From: a virus
Length of the DNA: 64,000 bases
Strand: one strand, 5' to 3'
IMG/VR virus record: IMGVR_UViG_3300032157_000001
Span: 1 to 64,000 of that record
Of the stretch, positions 43,938-53,178 are shown one piece after another (position 1 is the stretch's first letter; the number at the start of each line of letters is the position of its first letter). Position numbers and translations under genes: made by a program. The notes below the pieces were generated by a model. It did not search any database. It had not been told where the DNA came from and worked only from the letters and a program-made list of their open reading frames with translations.

Positions 43938-46454
43938 ATGGCAAAGCAGAACCAAAAAGATTCCGGTAAACCACTATCAACCAAAGCCCTTGAAAAAAAG
44001 GCAGCGATACTCAAAGAAATTAACGAAAGTTTAGGTTTCGAGAGTAATTTCCAGCGTGGTATTGCCAACACGGAAGCCGAAAGACTTGCAACAACCAGAG
44101 AACTTGAACTTTTAGAAAACAAGTTGAATCGACACGTCAGTGGTCGTCAGAAGTTGGGTGCTACCGCACTTACAAATCTTAAACAACAAATTACTGCAGC
44201 AAAGCAGTATGAAAAGTCCCTTAACAATCAAATAAAAAAATATAAGGAGCAACAATCTGTTGTCGAAAAGACAACTGCTAATTTGAGACAATGGTCTAAT
44301 TCAAACTTTGGTATTGGTGCCGCTCTTGGATATTTAATGCAATCTGATAAAGCCATCAAGAGTTTAAATCTTGAGTTGGGTTTATCAGCACAAAAATCTG
44401 AAGTATTAAGACAGAATCTTACTGAAGCTTCAACGTATGCCGCTAAAATGGGTGTATCGATTGAAGAGATGGGTAAGGCACAAGCTGCTTTCTCAGAAGA
44501 AACAGCACGTACCGCAGCCCTTACGGCTGAAGAATATAAAAATATTGTCAACATCGGAAAAGGCACAGCCCTTGGTGTTGAGCAAGCCGGTAAATTAACA
44601 GCACAGTTCGATTTACTTGGTGTAAGCATTCAAAGCTCAGAAAGATTTGTACAGGGTGTCGTTGATTCTTCTGAAAGATTAGGTATTAACGCAACCAAGG
44701 TACTGAAGACCTTAAGTTCAAACATGAAGACATTGAATACCTTCTCATTCAAGAATGGTATCAAGGGCATGGCTGAGATGACTCAGTACTCTGAGAAATT
44801 CAAATTAGACATCAACGATTCAATTAACTCAGCTAAGTTAGCAAGAAGTCTTGAAGGTTCAATCGAAATGGCTTCACAATTAAATGTGTTGGGTGGGGAG
44901 TTTGCAAAGACTGATCCTTTCGAAATATTATATCTTTCAAGAAATGATCCGGCCAAGTATGCTAAGAAGCTTACTGAATTAACAAAGGGTATGGCCACTC
45001 TTCAAAAAACTGAAACCGGTTTCCAATTCGACATAACAGCACAAGATCAAGACAGATTAAAGCAAGCTGCAGATGCTCTTGGTGTATCCTATGAAAACTT
45101 AGCAGAATCCGCACGTAAAGTAGCACAAGTACAACAAGTCAGAAAAGAAACTCTTGGTCTTAATTTAACAAAAGACGAAAAAGAATACATCGAAGGTATT
45201 GCAAAGTTCGACGACAAGTCGGGTAAATTCTTTGCAACAATTAACGGCATGCAAAAGAATTTATCACAACTTTCTGCTGCCGATATTAAAGCAATGAAAC
45301 AACAAGAGAAAACTCTTGAGGCTCGTGCATTAGATTCACAAACTTTTGATGAAGCTTTCAAGAACACAATCATGGAAATGAAGAGTGTTTTATTACCAGT
45401 ACTTCAAGGTATAAACTATATACTTAAAGGTCTGACAAGCTTTAGAGATTCCTTTGGTGATACCGGAGTTAAGATCGCTGGTGGATTCCTTCTTGCTGCA
45501 ACAACATTAGGTGGTGCATTTAAGATCGGTAAAAATGTTCTTTCTGGTGCTGCTGGTTTAATGAGTAAGTTAGCATCTGGTGCTGGAAGCATGCTTGGTG
45601 GTGGAGGCGGTGGTGCTGTTGGTGGTGCAGCAAAAGGTGCTGGTGGGGCTGGATCAGCCGCATCTATAGCATCCGTTGGTGTCGCTGCTGCTGGTATTGG
45701 TGCGGGTGTTGGTGCCGCAGCATTAGGTATTTCAAAACTTGCAGAAGCTTTCAAAGAACTTGATCCAAAACAAATCGAAGGCGTTAATTCAGCAATAAAA
45801 GCATTAGGTTTAACTTTTGCCGGAACTCTTGTTGCCGGTTTGATTGCAATTAGCATTGCTGGCCCCGCAGCTACAGTTCCTTTACTTGCGTTGGGCGCTG
45901 CTGCATTGGGTATTGGTGCTGGTATTGGTATCGCAGCTTACGGTATTGGTGAAATGGCAAAGGGACTTACTGATTTAACTGCAAATGCAAATGGTCAACA
46001 ATTATTAGGTATTGCTGGCGGAATTGCAGCTATAGGTGCAGCAACATTAAGTTTGGCTGCTGGTGGGGTATTGGGTGCAATTGGAGGTGCGGGAGCTTTA
46101 GGTATGATCCTTGCAATTTCTTCACAAGCAGATAATTTACAAAGAGTTGGAGATGCATTCAAGAATATGGGTGTTGTTCTTAATTCGAGTGCTGATCAAT
46201 TTGAGAGAGTTGAATCTGCCATATTAAATATTGCTAACGCCAAACTTGATTCAAATGGACTGTTTGCTGAATTAAAGAACTTATTGTCTAAACCATTGAA
46301 AGTTGAATTTGCTGATAAGAATGTCGCTATCAAATCTGACATTACTCTTGAGATCAATAGAGAGAGATTGGTTAAGGTTCTTGATATTGGTAGAGAAGCT
46401 GTTGTTCAAACAGTAAGACATCAACAAGGTAGTGGTTCTGCTAAGAGTCTATAA
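43938..46454 (+). CDS. tail tape measure protein
   Basis: 838 residues. Residues 1-130 are charged coiled coil; 130-490 are helical; 500-720 are hydrophobic, Gly/Ala-rich segments typical of the membrane-active part of tape measure proteins; the end is helical. It follows the frameshifted tail chaperone, the classical order. At about 0.15 nm per residue it would set a tail of roughly 125 nm, an estimate from the general rule. T4 uses gp29 in this role. The 3' end overlaps the convergent HNH gene by 34 bases. Confidence 0.85.
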   Translation: MAKQNQKDSGKPLSTKALEKKAAILKEINESLGFESNFQRGIANTEAERLATTRELELLENKLNRHVSGRQKLGATALTNLKQQITAAKQYEKSLNNQIKKYKEQQSVVEKTTANLRQWSNSNFGIGAALGYLMQSDKAIKSLNLELGLSAQKSEVLRQNLTEASTYAAKMGVSIEEMGKAQAAFSEETARTAALTAEEYKNIVNIGKGTALGVEQAGKLTAQFDLLGVSIQSSERFVQGVVDSSERLGINATKVLKTLSSNMKTLNTFSFKNGIKGMAEMTQYSEKFKLDINDSINSAKLARSLEGSIEMASQLNVLGGEFAKTDPFEILYLSRNDPAKYAKKLTELTKGMATLQKTETGFQFDITAQDQDRLKQAADALGVSYENLAESARKVAQVQQVRKETLGLNLTKDEKEYIEGIAKFDDKSGKFFATINGMQKNLSQLSAADIKAMKQQEKTLEARALDSQTFDEAFKNTIMEMKSVLLPVLQGINYILKGLTSFRDSFGDTGVKIAGGFLLAATTLGGAFKIGKNVLSGAAGLMSKLASGAGSMLGGGGGGAVGGAAKGAGGAGSAASIASVGVAAAGIGAGVGAAALGISKLAEAFKELDPKQIEGVNSAIKALGLTFAGTLVAGLIAISIAGPAATVPLLALGAAALGIGAGIGIAAYGIGEMAKGLTDLTANANGQQLLGIAGGIAAIGAATLSLAAGGVLGAIGGAGALGMILAISSQADNLQRVGDAFKNMGVVLNSSADQFERVESAILNIANAKLDSNGLFAELKNLLSKPLKVEFADKNVAIKSDITLEINRERLVKVLDIGREAVVQTVRHQQGSGSAKSL

Positions 46455-46903
46455 TCAAAAATCATTCGATTTCCTTTACTGCAATTACATTTTTGACAAA
46501 GTACTTGCATGTTTTCAAACACTAATTGGAGTTCTGGATACCTTGATCTTGGTTTGATATGATCAACGTGGAGACTACCTTCTGATTCACCACACTTCAT
46601 GCATTTTCTTCCATATACGTTCAGAACTGTTTCTCTTAATTTTCTCCACTCAGGACTTGAATAAAATTCCAAATCCTTATAAAAAAGAGGTAACGCTCCA
46701 CTATTGTACATCTCAACGATCCAATCATTATAATTTTCTGAATATTTTTTATTTACATTAAAAATAACACAAAACATTTTCAACATCTCTTTTTTCTTCA
46801 ATATTGGGTAGGATGGAATTATTTGATTATCAATAAGATAATACCTAATTCTTCTCATTGCTGTCTTAAGATGGTTATTGTATATTGATGTCCTTAAACT
46901 CAC
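46421..46903 (-). CDS. HNH homing-type endonuclease
   Basis: 160 residues. The HNH core is in the C-terminal half: S-P-E-W-R-K-L-R, C-M-K-C-G...L-H-V-D-H-I-K-P, and L-C-Q-K-C-N-C-S-K-G-N, with two C-x-x-C zinc pairs. The N-terminal half is unassigned. As a free-standing minus-strand gene among late plus-strand genes, with a host-type promoter, it looks like a mobile endonuclease acquired independently. Confidence 0.9.
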   Translation of the reverse strand: MSLRTSIYNNHLKTAMRRIRYYLIDNQIIPSYPILKKKEMLKMFCVIFNVNKKYSENYNDWIVEMYNSGALPLFYKDLEFYSSPEWRKLRETVLNVYGRKCMKCGESEGSLHVDHIKPRSRYPELQLVFENMQVLCQKCNCSKGNRMIFDYRLLAEPLPC

Positions 46904-46920
46904 ACAAATTCGTTAGTTAG

Positions 46921-46950
46921 CAAATATAATCATTATCACCACATCTCAAA
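46921..46950 (-). promoter_or_regulatory. host-type promoter for the HNH gene
   Basis: Minus strand: TTTG (46950-46947), 18 bases, then TATATTTG (46928-46921), a perfect TAnnTTTG box with spacing one base short of consensus. Transcription would begin about 10 bases before the ATG. Confidence 0.5.
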
Positions 46951-46994
46951 ACCATTTGGTAATTTCACCAGAAATACATTCATTTGCTTTTCAG

Positions 46995-47270
46995 GGTTTG
47001 TTTACGGATCGTTAAGCCCCACACCAATTTGGTTGGTGAGAAAAAACAAACCAGTTGAAGTAGACTAAATGTGTATGAATGGGGGTACACATTGATCGTA
47101 TGAAGAAGTTCAAATCTTGGCAATGACCATCACCCGTCAACCAAGTCCGTGATACACCTTCTTGGTGTTAATTTACAAACAGACTTCTTCTAACGCCATT
47201 ACGGGATATGGATGTCTATTGGTCAGCTAGAAGAACAATATCCAAAGATTCTTATTGTTCTTATCCAGTG
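46995..47270 (+). ncRNA. candidate large structured RNA in a gene-free stretch
   Basis: From 46904 to 47397 there is no credible gene. Perfect stems follow one another: 9 bp (46995-47003 / 47044-47052) enclosing 6 bp (47022-47027 / 47033-47038); 8 bp (47068-47075 / 47086-47093); an 8 bp stem (47102-47109 / 47183-47190) enclosing two hairpins (47116-47120 / 47141-47145; 47154-47158 / 47164-47168) as a three-way junction; and 10 bp (47231-47240 / 47253-47262). Possible extensions with G-U pairs favour the plus strand. Structure may continue to about 47340. No known RNA family is recognised. Confidence 0.6.
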
Positions 47271-47370
47271 AAAAGTAGTTTGTTTATAGCAATAATAGCT
47301 GTATTAACGCTACGCCCTTCAGGGGTATCACGGGATAGGGGTTCCTGTGTATATACTTATCTAAAGTACA

Positions 47371-47378
47371 GTATTTAT
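47371..47378 (+). promoter_or_regulatory. late-promoter-like octamer GTATTTAT
   Basis: Exact octamer ending 19 bases before the baseplate ATG at 47398, at the end of the gene-free stretch. Confidence 0.7.
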
Positions 47379-47397
47379 AAGCAAAATCCATCGTTAA

Positions 47398-50355
47398 ATG
47401 GCAAATATTGCTACAAATGCTACGTACAACAACATGCGTGAGTTTCTTCAATCAAGAAACCTATATACGCCAAATAGCCCGTATGAGATCGACAATCCCA
47501 AGCTTGTAACGGCAATAAATTCCATTTCACAGATATTTAACCCAACAAAGTCTTTTGACGTATCAAATACTATTTTTGGTAGATTAATCGGCCCAAACAC
47601 ACCAATTGCTCAGATTGGTATTCAACAATTAGGTAAGCAGTTTGCTCAAACTGTAACACAAAATGCATTGACTGCCGGACTCCCATCGTTGAACTTCAAC
47701 AATCTTTTTGATGGTAATCCTAACACAAAACTTTTGACGAAAAGAGTTGACTATAGAATAACTCGTGATGAACATAACACCACGGTCGAAGATATTATTA
47801 ATAGGGTTTCTGGTACACAGAGAATTACTTTGCCATATGCGTTGAATCCTCCGTTGCCACCAAACATGTATTCTGAAGGTTCGTTAAATAACATTGCCGA
47901 CAACAACACATTGATTAGAAATACTGGTAAAGGTGTATTACATTTTATGTATGATGCCATTAACAGAAACTTATACAAGCCAAGTAACTCAACCTTCATT
48001 GCAACAACAAACAGTCAACCGGGATTTGCAGTGATACCCGCTGGCCCTGAATGGGAGACTAGATTATATTTTCCTAATCAACCGACAGACGAATTCCCCG
48101 ATCCAAATTTTGCAAACTATGATTTGACACAAATGCAAATGAGTGATCTTAGATCGATTGAAGGTAAGGACAATTTATCTTATGGTTCTAAAGAAGTTCA
48201 AAGTAGATTTGGTAAATCTCAAAAGTCTGCTGCAAACACAGCCCAAAATTTACCAAATCAAAAACAAGCTGTAGACTTTGAATTCATTAACGATGCTTAT
48301 GGATTTGGAAATTCTAATCCGGACAATCAAGTTGTTTGGGGCAGAGATGGTGTCAGTACTATGTCAAGTAAATTTGGTGTTAGAACCGGTATGCTTGCGT
48401 ATACAAGAGCACTTCTTACTGCTAGAGGCTCAAACTCTTCTATCGACCAGACAAAAACAAAATGGTATGATAAGGATGGTCAGCCAATGTATAATGGTTC
48501 TCCATTAACCAGAGATAACGATGGTAACATCAGAACAGAAAGACAATCAAACATTCTTGACCCATACAACACTTACGATAAAGCAATTCGTTTTGATGGT
48601 AATAGCATATATGATGCTCCACCACAATCAGTAATTAACAAATATGTAATTCCAAAAATGCATCCGATTTTCAATAGAGAAAAGGGTGCTATCGACAACA
48701 CAAACATGATGTTTAGTTTGGAAAATTTGGCGTACAATCTTAATTCGTCTGGACACCTTGGAGATATGCAAGGCACAAAGGTTCCATTATCTGAAGTTGG
48801 CCCTAACATGGGTAGATTGATGTGGTTTCCACCTTATGGTATTCAACTAAGCGAAAGTGCTATTGCAAAATATGATTCAAACGTCTTCATTGGAAGAGGT
48901 GAACCGATTTATACTTACAGCAACTCTGAACGTATAGCAAGATTAAGTTTCAAACTTATTATTGATTATCCACCACAAATCAAAGGACATAACCACGGCG
49001 AGATTTCAAAGTTTTTTGCTTTTGGAGGTATTTTGAGTCAGTCCGATCTTAATAACGTGGATATTCCCGGTAAGCAAGCTGAGAACATCATGTTGCAAAA
49101 TGAGAAGGATAGAATCAATCCAACAACAAAGCAAGAAACTCAGCCAGTACGTAGTGGGGACTATGCGAGATTTCACTTCCATAATGATGGTGATGATGTT
49201 CAATTTGATATAGACGCTGGTTATGAAATGGGAGACGGTGTACAAGGTATTGATGGACAATATGATTTTGGACTCAATGCGGGGTTTGAAGATAACGTAA
49301 ATGATTTTATTACAAACGTTTTGAAAGAGGCTAATGAAGATGATTACAAATTAATCTCGTTGACTATTTTTGGGTCAGCAACAAAACTTTATAACCAAAA
49401 ATCAAAACAGTACCAGTACAATCTTGCTCTTTCAGAAAGAAGAAATCAATCCTTAAAAAACTATTTGAATGCAGCATTTGCTTTAGCTTATAGTGGTAAA
49501 ACAATGGAGCAGGTTGGTATCACTATCACAACAAAACCGTTGGGTTCTGTAAATGGTAGTGATAGAGGTGCTGAAGCCCAATTCATGAATGAGCAGGGTA
49601 TCAAGGCAGAAAGAAACTCATACGTTCATTACGAAAGAAGTAAGAAGATAGTAACTAAGGACGTTCCTTTGAGTCAAGAAGAGATTGAACGAAGAGCAAT
49701 TCTCCAACAACAAATAGATAAGAACACAAAGTTAATTGCTGCAGCACAAAGCTTCCAAGAAACAGACGGGTTGTTTGTACTGATTGACAAGACTGATAAA
49801 ATGAATGTGGGTTTTGAATCTGTTGAGAGACGTAAACTTTCTCCGGTATTCCATTCTCAAACACCAGAAGACTTCCATAGAAGATTAACCTTCTTACAAC
49901 AATGTACCAGACAAGGTAATTCTACGGTATCTGAAACGACTGAGAACAACAATATTCCGGTCGCAAGAAATTCTGTTTTCGGCAGACCTCCGGTTTGTGT
50001 ACTTAGACTTGGCGATTTCTTCCACACAAAGGTTATTATCGATAGTATCGATTTTGATTATGCTGATTCTCCTTGGGATATGAATCCTGAAGGTATGGGT
50101 ATGCAATACATGATTGCCGACATCAGTATGACCATGCGTGTGATCGGTGGACAATCCTTGAAGGGTGCGATAGATGTGCTTCAGAACGCAGAGAGCTTCA
50201 ACTACTATGCGAACTCAACGTACTATCCTGTTGGTGTCTACAAGACAGCTAGAAAAGCTGAGAGTGCTCAATATCCAGACAAGGCAACTACTGATAGTCA
50301 GATACAGACCAGTACTCCGAATAACGGTAACACAACCCCAACAAATCCTAACTAA
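47398..50355 (+). CDS. large baseplate protein with embedded OmpA-like domain
   Basis: 985 residues. The C-terminal part (about 815-920) has a baseplate/tail-tube-junction pattern: F-L-Q-Q-C-T-R-Q-G, F-G-R-P-P-V-C-V-L-R-L-G-D-F-F and W-D-M-N-P-E-G-M-G-M-Q-Y-M-I-A, close to large-phage baseplate proteins of the gp48/gp54 type. Around residues 650-700 there is an inserted OmpA/MotB-like segment (I-F-G-S-A-T, N-L-A-L-S-E-R-R-N-Q-S-L-K-N-Y-L), the peptidoglycan-binding fold. It may help the tail engage the cell wall. It is followed after 2 bases by a LysM-like baseplate gene. Confidence 0.78.
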   Translation: MANIATNATYNNMREFLQSRNLYTPNSPYEIDNPKLVTAINSISQIFNPTKSFDVSNTIFGRLIGPNTPIAQIGIQQLGKQFAQTVTQNALTAGLPSLNFNNLFDGNPNTKLLTKRVDYRITRDEHNTTVEDIINRVSGTQRITLPYALNPPLPPNMYSEGSLNNIADNNTLIRNTGKGVLHFMYDAINRNLYKPSNSTFIATTNSQPGFAVIPAGPEWETRLYFPNQPTDEFPDPNFANYDLTQMQMSDLRSIEGKDNLSYGSKEVQSRFGKSQKSAANTAQNLPNQKQAVDFEFINDAYGFGNSNPDNQVVWGRDGVSTMSSKFGVRTGMLAYTRALLTARGSNSSIDQTKTKWYDKDGQPMYNGSPLTRDNDGNIRTERQSNILDPYNTYDKAIRFDGNSIYDAPPQSVINKYVIPKMHPIFNREKGAIDNTNMMFSLENLAYNLNSSGHLGDMQGTKVPLSEVGPNMGRLMWFPPYGIQLSESAIAKYDSNVFIGRGEPIYTYSNSERIARLSFKLIIDYPPQIKGHNHGEISKFFAFGGILSQSDLNNVDIPGKQAENIMLQNEKDRINPTTKQETQPVRSGDYARFHFHNDGDDVQFDIDAGYEMGDGVQGIDGQYDFGLNAGFEDNVNDFITNVLKEANEDDYKLISLTIFGSATKLYNQKSKQYQYNLALSERRNQSLKNYLNAAFALAYSGKTMEQVGITITTKPLGSVNGSDRGAEAQFMNEQGIKAERNSYVHYERSKKIVTKDVPLSQEEIERRAILQQQIDKNTKLIAAAQSFQETDGLFVLIDKTDKMNVGFESVERRKLSPVFHSQTPEDFHRRLTFLQQCTRQGNSTVSETTENNNIPVARNSVFGRPPVCVLRLGDFFHTKVIIDSIDFDYADSPWDMNPEGMGMQYMIADISMTMRVIGGQSLKGAIDVLQNAESFNYYANSTYYPVGVYKTARKAESAQYPDKATTDSQIQTSTPNNGNTTPTNPN

Positions 50356-50357
50356 TT

Positions 50358-50672
50358 ATGCCACAGCAAGATTACGATAGATACCAAATTTTGAAAAACA
50401 ACGATGGAAGCATCGATATGACTCCCTTTGTTGAAATTCCCGTAAGTCCCGGTGACAAATATGAAGAATGGAGAGATGGGTTTAGCAGAATGGATGTAAT
50501 GTCTCAACGTTACTACAACAATCCGTTCTATGATTTCTTCATAATGTACGCCAACCCTCAGTTTATTAGCGAGTTTGATATACCCGATGGTACAGTAATA
50601 CGAATTCCATTCCCTTTGGATCGTGTTAAGCTCATATACGAAAATAGTTTGACAGCGATTAGGGAAATGTAA
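50358..50672 (+). CDS. LysM-like baseplate protein (tail protein X / gp53-like)
   Basis: 104 residues. M-D-V-M-S-Q-R-Y-Y-N-N-P-F-Y-D-F-F (near 48-64), followed by A-N-P and I-P-D-G-T-V-I-R-I-P, is the layout of short LysM-like baseplate proteins: a helix with Y-Y-x-x-P, then I-P-x-G-T-x-x-x-I-P. Part of the baseplate wedge or hub. Read with the preceding gene from one late promoter. Confidence 0.75.
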   Translation: MPQQDYDRYQILKNNDGSIDMTPFVEIPVSPGDKYEEWRDGFSRMDVMSQRYYNNPFYDFFIMYANPQFISEFDIPDGTVIRIPFPLDRVKLIYENSLTAIREM

Positions 50673-50675
50673 ATT

Positions 50676-50683
50676 TTATTTAT
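50676..50683 (+). promoter_or_regulatory. late-promoter-like variant TTATTTAT
   Basis: Variant octamer ending 14 bases before the ATG at 50698. It would start the glycan-modification operon. Confidence 0.5.
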
Positions 50684-50697
50684 TATGTTTGCTGACT

Positions 50698-51408
50698 ATG
50701 GATAAACGGCTCTCCGTCATATTTAGCAGTCATCTTTCTGAGAAAGAAAACAACGAGTTTATTGAACACGTGAAACTCACTGCGGGTGATGTTGATCTCT
50801 ACGTTCATTGTATCGAAAACAAAAGACAGTATTCACTAACTGAAGCATACAACCTTGGCTGGAAAGCCATCGATGATCTTGGTCGTGGAAACGGTGCTAT
50901 TGTATTTTGTCACAACGACATTATGTTCAGAACAATGGATTGGGGCAAGATCATCGTACAGATGTTGGCTGCTTCGAACTATTCAATTATTGGTGTGGCC
51001 GGTACGACTGTTTTAAACGAACATGGTTGTTGGTGGCTGACACAGGATGGTAAGGAAATGAATAGATCAAAAATGGTTGGTCGTGTGTGGCACACAGATG
51101 GAATGAAGGATTGGGAAAGTGTTTACACAGAAAAAATCGGAGGAATAAAACAGGTTGTTATTGTTGATGGTCTGTTTTTTGCCGTTGATGGAAGTGCAGG
51201 ACTGAATAGATTTGACGAATCCTTCAAAGGATTTCACTACTACGACTTGAGTTTCAGTTTTGAAAATTATCTTGAAGGATTTAATGTTGGTGTTACTGAT
51301 CGAATTAGTGTTATGCACAAATCAGTTGGACGTACTAACGAAGAATGGGAAAATAACCGCATTCAATTTGCGGAGAAGTATAAGGAAGAATTGCCCGTTA
51401 GAATATAA
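50698..51408 (+). CDS. StrF-like family 2 glycosyltransferase
   Basis: 236 residues from the ATG at 50698; a TTG at 50689 is less likely. F-C-H-N-D-I-M-F (about 71-78) is a GT-A metal motif, and the C-terminus F-H-Y-Y-D-L-S-F-S-F...V-M-H-K-S-V-G matches the StrF-like glycosyltransferase type. First gene of a rightward operon of sugar enzymes. Confidence 0.8.
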   Translation: MDKRLSVIFSSHLSEKENNEFIEHVKLTAGDVDLYVHCIENKRQYSLTEAYNLGWKAIDDLGRGNGAIVFCHNDIMFRTMDWGKIIVQMLAASNYSIIGVAGTTVLNEHGCWWLTQDGKEMNRSKMVGRVWHTDGMKDWESVYTEKIGGIKQVVIVDGLFFAVDGSAGLNRFDESFKGFHYYDLSFSFENYLEGFNVGVTDRISVMHKSVGRTNEEWENNRIQFAEKYKEELPVRI

Positions 51409-51433
51409 CCTTATTTTGTGTACTTATGATTAG

Positions 51434-52099
51434 ATGATTGAGATTGATAAGTTGTATGAAGATTTTGACGACACATTGCCCGTCTCTTTCATCGTACCGT
51501 TAAGCCCAAAGAGAAGACATTTCTTCGAGAATTTTGTAAGACCTCTTCTTGAGGCAAACAGACCAGCAGAGATTATTGTCAATGACAATCCGGGAGGCGC
51601 ACCCAAAAAGCGTAATGAAGGATTCCAAAAATCAACACAACCATTTGTGTTTTTCTGTGATGACGACATCCTTCTCCCAAAAGACACTCTAAAAAATTTA
51701 CTAGAGCTTCTTGAAAAAAATCCAAACAAAGGATATGCGTATTCCGGATACCACGGCATAGTAATGTATCCACATACCCACCCTATGCGTGGGAATTTCA
51801 AAATACAATCAACACCATTTTCTGCACAGCGACTCAGACAAGGAAATTTCATCTCAACAATGAGTTTGGTGAGAAGAGACTGTTTGCCAGATCAACAAAA
51901 ACCATTTGATGAAACATTGAAACGATTACAAGATTGGGATTTGTGGTTAACAATGTTAAAAAATGGTCATGAGGGAGTAATGCTTCCGGGCGATGAAAAT
52001 ATGTACCATGCGTATTATCTTGATGAGGGTATAACATCAAATGGAAATAACGAACAAGAAGGACTAATGGTTGTTCTTAAAAAACATTCGCTGATCTAA
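51434..52099 (+). CDS. family 2 glycosyltransferase
   Basis: 221 residues. V-S-F-I-V-P-L (17-23), F-F-C-D-D-D-I-L-L (73-81) with the D-D-D metal site, and a Q-D-W-D-L-W-L (166-172) catalytic-region motif are typical of GT2 enzymes. The stop overlaps the next ATG (TAATG). Confidence 0.88.
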   Translation: MIEIDKLYEDFDDTLPVSFIVPLSPKRRHFFENFVRPLLEANRPAEIIVNDNPGGAPKKRNEGFQKSTQPFVFFCDDDILLPKDTLKNLLELLEKNPNKGYAYSGYHGIVMYPHTHPMRGNFKIQSTPFSAQRLRQGNFISTMSLVRRDCLPDQQKPFDETLKRLQDWDLWLTMLKNGHEGVMLPGDENMYHAYYLDEGITSNGNNEQEGLMVVLKKHSLI

Positions 52100-53178
52100 T
52101 GAATATCAAGAAAGAAATAAAACGTAAAATAGATCAACATAAATATCAAGCTGGTGGTGGGCCAATTCTACCAATAAAAAAAGTGGATGTTAAACCCAAA
52201 CAAAATCCAGTAAACAAACCATCAAGGTCTACATTACCGCAAAAAACAAATCCACAACCATTTACTCCTGTTCCTAAGAAGGCTGGCGAAATAAAAGATA
52301 AACCAATTATGAAAAGTCAATTTCTAGCACAATCAAAAGCATTCATACCTCCCGCACATAAGGCAGCGCCGCCAGTAAAGGATTTACCTGTTGAGTTGAA
52401 AGATTATGGGCCTTATGTTAAAGAAGAGAATGTTGATTATGATGTGGTAATTTGTGTCACATCATTTGAACGATACAAAAAGGTCAGACGAATCATCAAA
52501 CAACTTCACACACAAGAATCAAAGTATACTTTCAAGTTCTGTATGATAAATGATGCGTCTTTAGATGAAAGATATAAAACACTCAAAACCGAATTTCCAA
52601 ATATAGTTTATTTAGAGAACGATGTAAATGGGGGAAAAGTAAACTATTGGAGAACCGTAAATAAATTATGGGAGGTTGGGGGAACATTCAAATCACATGG
52701 ATTTCTCCAAATTGATGATGATTTTATTTTGTGTGATAATTTTCTTGATAGATTAATGGATGCATTCTTTTCAAAAAAAGAAGAGAATAATGGATTTATG
52801 GTTTTTAGTTATCACATCTATGGTTATGACAGGAACAAGCCCCAAGCTGATTGGTGGTATAATGGAGTTTCCATAGCAATTGATGGAGGAACGTTGTTTG
52901 ATGCAAGATTTGTCAAAATGTTCAATTATCATGTAGAGATTGGAGAAAAATTGATTGCAGCACACACAAGCACTTTTGTGTGGGATACTATAGTCCAACA
53001 CATTAGAAATTTTGGTGTTAGAGTATATAGATTACCAAACTCATTAGCTTGGCACGATGGAAACTTTGATTCAAAATTAAACGAACAGGCTAGAAGACAT
53101 AAAAAATCATATACTAAAAATTTCATTGATGGTAGTGAGAAATATGATTTAGATAAAGAGGTTGACTATTATGATTAG
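52099..53178 (+). CDS. family 2 glycosyltransferase with Pro/Lys-rich N-terminus
   Basis: 359 residues. The first 110 are Lys/Pro-rich and look disordered, possibly a tether. The catalytic domain begins at V-V-I-C-V-T-S-F-E-R-Y and has L-Q-I-D-D-D-F-I-L (about 202-210). The end overlaps the next gene. Confidence 0.85.
   Translation: MNIKKEIKRKIDQHKYQAGGGPILPIKKVDVKPKQNPVNKPSRSTLPQKTNPQPFTPVPKKAGEIKDKPIMKSQFLAQSKAFIPPAHKAAPPVKDLPVELKDYGPYVKEENVDYDVVICVTSFERYKKVRRIIKQLHTQESKYTFKFCMINDASLDERYKTLKTEFPNIVYLENDVNGGKVNYWRTVNKLWEVGGTFKSHGFLQIDDDFILCDNFLDRLMDAFFSKKEENNGFMVFSYHIYGYDRNKPQADWWYNGVSIAIDGGTLFDARFVKMFNYHVEIGEKLIAAHTSTFVWDTIVQHIRNFGVRVYRLPNSLAWHDGNFDSKLNEQARRHKKSYTKNFIDGSEKYDLDKEVDYYD

Noticed and set aside
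45590-45740. Repeat array in the Gly/Ala-rich stretch
   Set aside because: It is low-complexity coding sequence without a constant repeat unit; no CRISPR-like spacing was seen here or elsewhere.
45416-45856. 146-codon minus-strand frame inside the tape measure gene
   Set aside because: Its Pro/Ala-rich sequence is the antisense shadow of the Gly/Ala-rich membrane-active region.
47100-47125. GTTCAAATC resembling a tRNA T-loop
   Set aside because: Only three flanking base pairs form, and no acceptor or anticodon stem can be built around it. It belongs to the 47102-47190 junction instead.
46421-47340. Group I intron, or HNH-associated guide RNA of the IscB/HEARO type
   Set aside because: The HNH gene runs in the opposite direction, is too short for IscB and lacks a RuvC part; the RNA stretch interrupts no gene and I could not place group I core elements.
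47208-47441. 77-codon plus-strand frame in the gene-free stretch
   Set aside because: It overlaps the perfect stems, the late octamer and the start of the baseplate gene in another frame, and its composition is not protein-like.
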